NCBI GenBank assembly: GCA_016841125.1
Contig: JAENZU010000121.1
Coordinates: forward strand, 1-8,344
DNA: 8,344 nucleotides
Reading direction: 5' to 3'
From: Melioribacter sp.
GTDB taxonomy: Bacteria > Bacteroidota > Ignavibacteria > Ignavibacteriales > Melioribacteraceae
Position numbers and translations under genes: made by a program. Positions 1 through 4,869 of this stretch are shown piece after piece. The stretch's first letter is position 1; each line of letters begins with the position of its first letter. Under the pieces are notes generated by a model. The model was not told the DNA's origin. It saw only the letters and a list, made by a program, of their open reading frames with translations, and made no database searches.

Positions 1-155
1 GACTGGAAGACATTTCAAAATTCCCGGCACTGACAATGGCATTGCTGCAGCATGGTTACACAAGAGATGATGTTGAGAAAATTCTCGGCGGTAATTTTAA
101 AAGAGTTTTTGAACAAGTATGCGGAAATGAGAAAGTTGTTCTTTCTCAAAAGTAA
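1..155 (+). CDS. Peptidase family M19 (membrane/renal-type) dipeptidase, C-terminal fragment
   Basis: The first complete codon is at position 3 and the stop is TAA at 153-155, giving the last 50 residues of a protein cut off by the window edge. The fragment reads LEDISKFPALTMALLQHGY, continues with an acidic helix, and then has KILGGNFKRVFEQV. This matches the C-terminal end of M19 dipeptidases, where a D(V/I)SKFP-x-L segment is followed by a GY-x-x-x-(D/E)(V/I)-x-KILGGN-(F/L)-x-RVF segment. Family members are zinc enzymes that hydrolyse dipeptides. The metal ligands lie upstream of the visible part, so activity cannot be judged. The gene ends 18 bp from the stop of the convergent ABC ATPase gene. 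The family call rests on this short but characteristic tail. Confidence 0.8.
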   Translation, partial: LEDISKFPALTMALLQHGYTRDDVEKILGGNFKRVFEQVCGNEKVVLSQK

Positions 156-173
156 AATTGTTCGAAATGACCA

Positions 174-839
174 CTACTTTGCTAAATAACCTAATTTAAA
201 TAGTTCAGTACGAAAAGAATTAGATTTATCTAAATGACTTGCGTACCCCTCTTTTAATAAGTAACATTCATCAATTATCTCTGTAACATATCTATGATAA
301 TGGTCTGTAATTAATATTCCTTTTCCCTTTTCTTTTTGCTCAATAATTAAATTTATAATTTTTTCGATAAAGATTGGTTCAATACCGGTGAAGGGTTCAT
401 CAAGTAAATAATAGCCACGGTTTAAACTAAATAGAAATAGAATTTCAAGATATCGAAGTTCCCCGCCGGAGAGTGATAAAATTTTTTGATCTTTTACTTT
501 GTTAATTAGTGAGTCGTTCGTAAAGTGATTGTTTGAAGGATTACATTTTTTTAGAAAATCTGCCACACATAATTCTTTTGGTAAAAACGAATCTTGCGAT
601 AAATAACCAATAGCATTGTATCTCTCAATAACGATATTATTCGGAACCGGTTTTTCATCAATGAATAGATTTCCATCATTTTGGGTTAGAAATCCCGCCC
701 CAATTTTTATTAGCGTTGATTTCCCGCTGCCGTTTAATCCAAATAATCCAACGATTGAATTTGGGGGAACTGATAAGTAAACTCCTCTTAGAATTTCTTT
801 ATTGCCATACCCGAAAATTATGGAATCAAATACCAGCAA
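174..839 (-). CDS. ABC transporter ATP-binding protein with TTG start
   Basis: A single ABC nucleotide-binding domain of 221 residues, the usual length for a stand-alone ATPase subunit. Visible motifs in order are the A-loop region FGYG (9-12), Walker A GLNGSGKST (34-42), Q-loop Q82, signature LSGGE (123-127), Walker B YYLLDEP (143-149), a D-loop reading GIEP instead of the common SALD (152-155), and switch histidine H180 in ITDH. All catalytic elements are intact, so it should hydrolyse ATP at the inner face of the membrane and power a transporter or a mechanical process. The start must be TTG at 837-839. An in-frame TAA lies directly upstream, the conserved N-terminal strand begins at once, and there is no ATG in the whole frame. 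It overlaps the end of the membrane-protein gene by 14 bp, which suggests translational coupling. The substrate is unknown. LPS-export-like or ABC-2-type roles are possible but not shown. Confidence 0.93.
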   Translation of the reverse strand: MLVFDSIIFGYGNKEILRGVYLSVPPNSIVGLFGLNGSGKSTLIKIGAGFLTQNDGNLFIDEKPVPNNIVIERYNAIGYLSQDSFLPKELCVADFLKKCNPSNNHFTNDSLINKVKDQKILSLSGGELRYLEILFLFSLNRGYYLLDEPFTGIEPIFIEKIINLIIEQKEKGKGILITDHYHRYVTEIIDECYLLKEGYASHLDKSNSFRTELFKLGYLAK

Positions 840-1131
840 TTATTTCTTTAAGAATAAAGACTATTGTTAAAAGACAAACTTGGTACAATGCAAAGTAACC
901 GCTCAAATAAAAATATTTATTGATTTTTAAATTACTGAATAGCACCCAATAGTTTAGTGATGAAAAATATTTGTGCAATATAAATACCCCAATAGTTCCT
1001 CCTATGAAAAATGATTGAAGTATTGAACCAAGACTTATTACGAAAGAGCTGTAAATCCAAATTGGAAGAAAAATAAAAGAGGATGTTAAAATTGAATAGG
1101 CAACATATTTCTTTAGCAAAAAGATTTTCAT
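826..1131 (-). CDS. Small three-helix membrane protein, likely partner of the ABC ATPase
   Basis: A 101-residue, strongly hydrophobic protein with three predicted membrane segments at about residues 9-33, 36-53 and 73-95. Lysines at 2, 7, 8, 54, 69 and 72 suggest, by the positive-inside rule, a cytoplasmic N-terminus and a cytoplasmic loop between helices 2 and 3. I do not recognise the family. It starts with ATG at 1129-1131, 21 bp after the methyltransferase stop, and its TGA at 826-828 lies inside the ABC ATPase gene. That strict overlap makes it the natural membrane partner of the ATPase. It is much smaller than a normal ABC permease (usually 200 residues or more with about six helices). 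It could be a minimal permease that oligomerises, an accessory subunit, or the remnant of a longer permease. The frame shows no obvious disruption, since the sequence just upstream is the short intergenic gap. Confidence 0.75.
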   Translation of the reverse strand: MKIFLLKKYVAYSILTSSFIFLPIWIYSSFVISLGSILQSFFIGGTIGVFILHKYFSSLNYWVLFSNLKINKYFYLSGYFALYQVCLLTIVFILKEIIAGI

Positions 1132-1152
1132 TAAAACAATACCCGGTGTTAT

Positions 1153-1875
1153 TTATTCAACTAGAAAAGCAACTTGCAGATAATTATTTACTGCACCCAA
1201 AACTCTAAGTTTAATATCGTACGACGAAGTGAAATCTGTGTAGGCTTTGAATTCATGTGTCGGAACGCCGAACTCATCGAATATCAGAATATCTCCTTTG
1301 TTCAAAAAAGGATAAAAATTTGACAAAACAAAAAGGGTGGAAGAATAAAGATCTGCATCCATGTGAATAACTTTTTTATTTTGTGATTTATATGTCTCAA
1401 GAAAAGGCGGCAGACTTTGCTGAAATAGACCGCTCACAAATTGAACACGCTGATCATTTATTTCCGGAGTTTTGCCTTTTGTATCGTAGTGTTTCTTTTT
1501 CATTACTCCGAAATCTTCGGGCAGTCCGGTAAAAACATCAAAACCGAAAAATCGCGATTCACCATTTTTTATTTTCTCGACCCACCATTTAATCGCCGTG
1601 CCTTCTGCCACTCCGAATTCCAAATAGTCAATCGGTTCATCATCAATAAAATTATCAATCACAAAATTGTGTAAATTGAACCTGTCCGGGTAGTTCACTT
1701 TTGAATTGTAAAAATCGTTAAAAGGAAGTTCTTTGTGGTTGTTGATCCAAGCAGAGAGTTTAGACAAGTAAAGCAAATTCAGCATAAAACTTTCGAAGTG
1801 CTTGAAAATAATGTGCAGTTTGAATTTTGAAAATAGGGCTTTGATCTTTCTGATAAGGTATAACTTAGAATTCAT
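1153..1875 (-). CDS. TylF/macrocin O-methyltransferase-like SAM-dependent methyltransferase
   Basis: A 240-residue class I (Rossmann-fold) methyltransferase. Motif I is YLEFGVAEGT (84-93), the glycine-rich SAM loop. An acidic residue follows strand 2 in GFDVFTGLPE (111-120), the pattern seen in TylF/MycF-type enzymes. HMDADLYSST (171-180) and FDEFG (199-203) carry the acidic residues that in this family bind a divalent metal (D173, D175, D200, E201). Known relatives methylate sugar hydroxyls on macrolides or surface glycans. The acceptor here cannot be read from the sequence. About 50 basic/hydrophobic residues (KIKALFSKFKLHIIFKHF region) precede the catalytic fold and may form a membrane-associating helix. 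The ATG at 1873-1875 has only a weak upstream purine stretch. It is the first gene of a probable three-gene operon with the membrane protein (21 bp downstream) and the ABC ATPase. Confidence 0.82.
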   Translation of the reverse strand: MNSKLYLIRKIKALFSKFKLHIIFKHFESFMLNLLYLSKLSAWINNHKELPFNDFYNSKVNYPDRFNLHNFVIDNFIDDEPIDYLEFGVAEGTAIKWWVEKIKNGESRFFGFDVFTGLPEDFGVMKKKHYDTKGKTPEINDQRVQFVSGLFQQSLPPFLETYKSQNKKVIHMDADLYSSTLFVLSNFYPFLNKGDILIFDEFGVPTHEFKAYTDFTSSYDIKLRVLGAVNNYLQVAFLVE

Positions 1876-1922
1876 CCGTTGCTCAGTAATTTAAAATTTT
1901 AGGTAAAAAGATAAGAATAAAA

Positions 1923-1976
1923 ATCGGAAAATTTATGCTTTAGCTCTTTGTGGTTTTGCGGACAGATTTTTCCGAT
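1923..1976. repeat. Spaced inverted repeat ATCGGAAAA...TTTTCCGAT upstream of the methyltransferase
   Basis: The arms are ATCGGAAAA (1923-1931) and TTTTCCGAT (1968-1976), a perfect 9-bp inverted repeat separated by 36 bp, about 50-100 bp upstream of the methyltransferase start. It could bound the promoter region or be an operator, but in AT-rich DNA a chance match is quite possible. The spacer contains, on the minus strand, CGCAAAACCACAAAG, which resembles the CGCAAAG-type phrases found elsewhere in the window. Confidence 0.25.
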
Positions 1977-2004
1977 AAAACTCCCTGCCGCAGAAACGGC
2001 AGGG
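1977..2004 (-). terminator. Hairpin terminator after the QxW-motif secreted protein
   Basis: A perfect 8-bp GC-rich stem, CCCTGCCG (1983-1990) and CGGCAGGG (1997-2004), with a six-base loop. On the minus strand it is followed by AGTTTTA, a short U-tract. On the plus strand it is followed by TTTATTAT. It lies 46 bp past the stop of the minus-strand gene at 2051 and before the methyltransferase operon, which fits transcription termination between the two minus-strand units. The U-tract is modest, so strength is uncertain. Confidence 0.7.
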
Positions 2005-2050
2005 TTTATTATAAAATTCGATATTCCGATTTCTTTTTATAATATATTAA

Positions 2051-3043
2051 TTAGAATAAACTAAATGTACCTTCTTCCAGTTTCCATTGCTGACTTGCTT
2101 TCATACTGTCCGGCAAACTTATTTGCGGAGAGATCCCCTCGACCGATACAGAAAAATCCTCTCCTGGATATGGCAGAAGCAGGTAATTAAAATTGGAGTC
2201 GGGTGAATTCTTAAAATGAAATAACAGTCCGCTATTTTTATTGTAAGATGCCTGATAAAGTTTTGAACCCGAAACAACTTTGCCGTTTTCGTCAAACAAG
2301 TATGCTAAGAATTTTTTGGAAAAACTGTTCATTATATAATAAATATTATTTGCAGTCGGGTGATTGATAATATCCCAGTTTGTGTAAACGCCGTTTTTTT
2401 TATCGGTTAAAAGAATATCTGCTTTGCCGAACAAGATATTTTTCTTATCGGGAGTCAAATACTTTTCAACAGCTTTGTTTGCTAATTTTTTCCTGAGGGA
2501 CATAATCCAGATTTGCATATCGTTACTTTCTACTTTACTGGCAAGCAGTAATTCTTTTGACTTTTTATCTACTTCAACTGCGAAACCGTTTTGTTTTGAG
2601 ATTAAATAAAAACCGTACCTACATTTCAAAGTATCTCTTTGTATGTAAAATATTTGGTTGTCCGAATCTTTAACATATGGCGCAGGAAAAACTTTTTGGC
2701 TTGCAGCATCGGTAGTTAAAGCCAATTTGTATGTTTCGCTAAATATTACGAAATCATTGTCTTTGACCCTTACAATTTTCCAAGTCTGCCCCGGCTTACC
2801 GCTGAATGAGCTTACTTTTACAATTGGATTTTCGTTAGTTTTTGTATCTAATCCAACTTTGCCGAATAGATCGCCGATCAAGTCATCTGCTTTCTTTTCC
2901 TCGCTCGACATTTTAGTTCCGGGAATTAATTCCAGAGTGCTATAATCGCCTACGTTCATTAAATTGTTGAAAGTTCCTCCGTTAAATTGTGCCGATACAG
3001 CAGACGTGAAGGTGAATAGTATAATCAGCAAGAACTTTTTCAT
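2051..3043 (-). CDS. Secreted protein with ricin-type beta-trefoil-like QxW motifs
   Basis: A 330-residue protein with a clear signal peptide: a KK-positive start, a hydrophobic core at residues 4-12 and a likely cleavage after SAVSA (A18|Q19). The mature part has recurring Q-x-W or near-Q-x-W motifs at QTW (86-88), QIF (130-132, degenerate), QIW (177-179) and QQW (318-320). These occur with alternating hydrophobic strands such as YKLALTTD and GFAVEVD, typical of ricin B-like beta-trefoil domains. One trefoil probably spans about 75-182 and a more degenerate one about 205-325. These domains commonly bind carbohydrates. No catalytic domain is visible and no T9SS sorting domain is present, so it is probably periplasmic or released. 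The ATG at 3041-3043 has an AAGGA site 7 bp upstream. It is transcribed divergently from the lipoprotein gene. The trefoil assignment is moderate because the motifs are imperfect and spacing varies. Confidence 0.7.
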   Translation of the reverse strand: MKKFLLIILFTFTSAVSAQFNGGTFNNLMNVGDYSTLELIPGTKMSSEEKKADDLIGDLFGKVGLDTKTNENPIVKVSSFSGKPGQTWKIVRVKDNDFVIFSETYKLALTTDAASQKVFPAPYVKDSDNQIFYIQRDTLKCRYGFYLISKQNGFAVEVDKKSKELLLASKVESNDMQIWIMSLRKKLANKAVEKYLTPDKKNILFGKADILLTDKKNGVYTNWDIINHPTANNIYYIMNSFSKKFLAYLFDENGKVVSGSKLYQASYNKNSGLLFHFKNSPDSNFNYLLLPYPGEDFSVSVEGISPQISLPDSMKASQQWKLEEGTFSLF

Positions 3044-3255
3044 TAGTTTTTCCTTATTTTTGATTTGTGGAATTGAGTGAGTAATATTTAATTATAAAAT
3101 TTCTATATCTCATATAATTCAATAGAAACAAAACTAAATATTATTTTTGAAAATTAAAAATATAATTTTGTCCGATTTAATTGTTTTTTTATTCTATTCG
3201 GATTTTTTTCGGATTTTTTTAAAATTGAATTATTAAATAATAAATCAATGGTTTT
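3044..3255. promoter_or_regulatory. Divergent AT-rich promoter region
   Basis: A 212-bp gap between two genes that point away from each other, so it must hold promoters in both directions. It is very AT-rich with several T runs. It includes an exact tandem duplication of CGGATTTTTTT at 3199-3209 and 3210-3220, about 36 bp before the lipoprotein start. Phased T runs of this kind can bend DNA. I cannot assign -35/-10 or Bacteroidota -33/-7 elements with confidence. Confidence 0.45.
3051..3055 (-). promoter_or_regulatory. Ribosome binding site AAGGA for the QxW-motif protein
   Basis: On the minus strand AAGGA sits 7 bases before the ATG at 3043. It is one of only two good Shine-Dalgarno sites in the window and it supports that start. 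Confidence 0.55.
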
Positions 3256-3909
3256 ATGATGAAGAGAACATTAATTTTAATGTTGGTTATGCTTGTAATT
3301 TCATGTAAAGAAAATAAAGAGGTTGCACCGAAACCGGCTACTCCTCAAAGTGATACGAAGATGTACCCAGGGTATAAAATCGATTCAGAGGGAAAAAGCG
3401 GTGCTATTACCAATGCAATGACGAAAGAAGATTTAATATCAAAATTCGGTAAAGAAAATGTTGAAGATGAAACGATTCTGATTGAAGAGGGGAGTGTTGA
3501 AGTAAAAACGACGGTGCTTTTTAAAGATACTGAAAATGAGCTTCGGATTATTTGGAATGAAAAGGGAAACCCTAAAAAATTATGGTTTGAAAATATCGGA
3601 GCTAAGTGGGATGTTTATGGAACAAAGGTTGGGATGGAATTGAAATGGGTCACTGCAATTAATGGAATTTCTTTTCAGTTTAACGGCTTCGGCTGGGACC
3701 GCGGCGGAGTAGTCACTAATTGGAACGGCGGCGATTTGGGCAGAATCTTTAAGAATGGTACTGTTACACTTGGTTTTGATTTTGAGCGGGCTGAACAGAA
3801 AAATATTGATCTTGATAAGTTTATGGGAGATGGGGTTAAACTTTCCAGCGACGACCAGAACCTAATACCGCTTGATATTAGAGTTAGCAAAATTGAATTG
3901 GTGTTTTAA
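3256..3909 (+). CDS. Putative lipoprotein of unknown function with GFGWDxGG motif
   Basis: A 217-residue protein with a lipoprotein signal: basic KR at 3-4, a hydrophobic stretch at 5-15 and the lipobox V-I-S-C with cysteine at 17. After a low-complexity linker (18-38) comes a mixed alpha/beta domain. It includes a helix TKEDLISKFGKENV (56-69), strands TTVLFKD and LRIIWNE (about 85-102), and a second half with VGMELK (125-130) followed by FNGFGWDRGGVVTNWNGG (142-159). This GFGWD-x-GG-x-V-x-x-W-x-GG segment resembles an uncharacterised group of Bacteroidota secreted proteins. I know of no function. It should be anchored in the outer or inner membrane, facing the periplasm. ATG occurs twice in a row (3256 and 3259) and either could be used. 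There is no Shine-Dalgarno site. Downstream there is only repeat DNA, so it appears monocistronic. Confidence 0.82.
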   Translation: MMKRTLILMLVMLVISCKENKEVAPKPATPQSDTKMYPGYKIDSEGKSGAITNAMTKEDLISKFGKENVEDETILIEEGSVEVKTTVLFKDTENELRIIWNEKGNPKKLWFENIGAKWDVYGTKVGMELKWVTAINGISFQFNGFGWDRGGVVTNWNGGDLGRIFKNGTVTLGFDFERAEQKNIDLDKFMGDGVKLSSDDQNLIPLDIRVSKIELVF

Positions 3910-3974
3910 TGTAATTACAAAAGGATGTGGAAAATCCTACTAGTAATTGAGAAGTATCAAATATTAAATTCAAG

Positions 3975-4040
3975 ATTCAAAAAAGGATTTCACACTGAGC
4001 TCACAAAGAATCTCAAAGCACACGAGAGAAAAAATGTGTT
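3975..4040 (+). repeat. Degenerate left copy of the TTTCAC/CAAAG module
   Basis: GATTCAAAAAAGGATTTCAC is followed by phrases CTCACAAAG, CTCAAAGCACACGAGAG and a run of A. The order is the same as at the start of the two full repeat units (TTCAAAAAGAATTTCAC, then CGCAAAG/CGCAGAG phrases, then GAGAAAAAA). It is recognisably related but well diverged, and the rest of the unit is missing. Confidence 0.55.
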
Positions 4041-4157
4041 TTCAATAAAATCAGAATTCAAGATTGGATTTTCAAGTTTCAAAAAGAATTTCACGCAAAG
4101 ATCGCGAAGAAATGCAGAGATCGCAGAGAAAAAAGTTAATTAGAATTAAAATGTAGA

Positions 4158-4175
4158 GTCTTGATTTATCAAGAC
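4158..4175 (+). other. Hairpin GTCTTGATTTATCAAGAC (unit A)
   Basis: A perfect 7-bp inverted repeat (GTCTTGA/TCAAGAC) around a TTTA loop, inside the part of the repeat that is identical between the two units. It has no T run after it, so it is not a standard terminator. Confidence 0.55.
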
Positions 4176-4306
4176 TTGAAACACTATAATTTAGCGCACC
4201 TCAAAACTTGCCCGTCGTTTTTTATGAAACCCGAAGCCCAAAACCCAAAACCCATAACTCACAACCCAAAACCCACAGCTCACAGCTCATTACCCAAAGC
4301 TCTTTC

Positions 4307-4319
4307 ACTCCTTCGGAGT
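4307..4319. repeat. 13-bp palindrome ACTCCTTCGGAGT (unit A)
   Basis: Five-base arms around a TTC centre. The same 13-mer occurs at 4624-4636 in unit B. A sister palindrome with the same design, ATCCCTTCGGGAT, lies 50 bp downstream in each unit. Confidence 0.6.
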
Positions 4320-4356
4320 TTAATTGATTATTCACTTTATTAGTTACAAAAATATC

Positions 4357-4369
4357 ATCCCTTCGGGAT
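4357..4369. repeat. 13-bp palindrome ATCCCTTCGGGAT (unit A)
   Basis: Five-base arms around a TTC centre. It is repeated exactly at 4674-4686 in unit B, with matching flanks on both sides (AAAATATC before, TGTGAACTCTG after). Confidence 0.6.
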
Positions 4370-4418
4370 TGTGAACTCTGTTTTCTGTTCAAAATTGGAT
4401 CTTGGATTTTCATGGTTC

Positions 4419-4735
4419 AAAAAGAATTTCACGCAAAGATCGCGAAGAAATGCAGAGATCGCAGAGAAAAAAGTTAATTAGAATTAAAATGTAGAGTCTT
4501 GATTTATCAAGACTTGAAACACTATAATTTAGCGCAGCTCAAAACTTGCCTGTCGTTTTTTACGAAACCCATAACCCAAAACTCACAACCAAAAACTCAC
4601 AACTCATTACTCAAAGCTCTTTCACTCCTTCGGAGTTTAATTGATTATTCAATTTATTGGTTACAAAAATATCATCCCTTCGGGATTGTGAACTCTGTTT
4701 TGTGTTCATTATTGGATATTGGATATTCAGGATTC
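4419..4735 (+). repeat. Mosaic repeat unit B (317 bp, direct repeat)
   Basis: Second full copy, head-to-tail with unit A. It is 21 bp shorter, and the length difference lies entirely in the AACCC/AACTC low-complexity tract (about 4566-4619). It carries the same hairpin (4496-4513) and the same two palindromes (4624-4636 and 4674-4686). It ends in a TTGGATATTGGATATTC module (4712-4728). Confidence 0.9.
4496..4513 (+). other. Hairpin GTCTTGATTTATCAAGAC (unit B)
   Basis: Identical copy of the hairpin in unit A, 338 bp downstream, with identical flanking sequence on both sides. Confidence 0.55.
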
Positions 4736-4836
4736 AAAAAGGAATTTCACGCAAAGCCCGCAATGAAGAGAATTAAATTTATCAATCCCACCTTTTTTTC
4801 TCATAGCTCAGCGCTCACTGCTCATAGCTTTCAACC
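4736..4836 (+). repeat. Truncated third mosaic repeat unit
   Basis: It starts like units A and B (AAAAAGGAATTTCACGCAAAG) but diverges after about 20 bp. The hairpin and both palindromes are missing. A low-complexity tract of the same style follows (CTCATAGCTCAGCGCTCAC, then GCTCATAGCT; 4800-4830). A pyrimidine-rich stretch then runs up to the stop of the next minus-strand gene. Confidence 0.6.
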
Positions 4837-4869
4837 TTTCTCCTCTCTCCGACCTCCCTCTTTACGTTT

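Larger units (their letters stand above)
4081..4418 (+). repeat. Mosaic repeat unit A (338 bp, direct repeat)
   Basis: First full copy of a two-copy direct repeat. In order it contains a TTTCACGCAAAG / GCAGAGATCGCAGAG phrase block, the hairpin GTCTTGATTTATCAAGAC (4158-4175), and an AACCC/AACTCAC low-complexity tract (about 4228-4301). Then come the palindrome ACTCCTTCGGAGT (4307-4319), the palindrome ATCCCTTCGGGAT (4357-4369) and a TTGGATCTTGGATTTTC module. The first 118 bp (4081-4198) are identical to 4419-4536. The 95 bp at 4296-4390 match 4613-4707 with three mismatches. The short open frames here read like translated repeat phrases (for example NFTQRSRRNAEIAEKK on plus, CELWVLGCELWVLG on minus) and are not genes. 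Confidence 0.9.

Noticed and set aside
147..180. Bidirectional terminator between the convergent dipeptidase and ABC ATPase genes
   Set aside because: CAAAAGTA and TACTTTG can pair only imperfectly around a long loop, mostly within coding sequence, and with no GC-rich stem.
2424..2945. Plus-strand open frames opposite the QxW-motif secreted protein
   Set aside because: They are antisense to a gene with a signal peptide and coherent domain motifs. Their translations show no motif and look like complements of hydrophobic strands.
3912..3948. Stem AGGAT/ATCCT flanked by ATTAC/GTAAT just after the lipoprotein gene, as a terminator
   Set aside because: The stem is short, interrupted, AT-rich and not followed by a T run. 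It may contribute to transcript ending but cannot be called.
4081..4735. CRISPR array
   Set aside because: The repeats are over 300 bp long and there are only two. There are no short regularly spaced repeats with unique spacers and no cas genes.
4800..4869. Terminator for the 448-residue propeller gene in the pyrimidine-rich stretch beyond its stop
   Set aside because: No stable stem is visible. On the minus strand the stretch is purine-rich and not followed by a U-tract near a hairpin.
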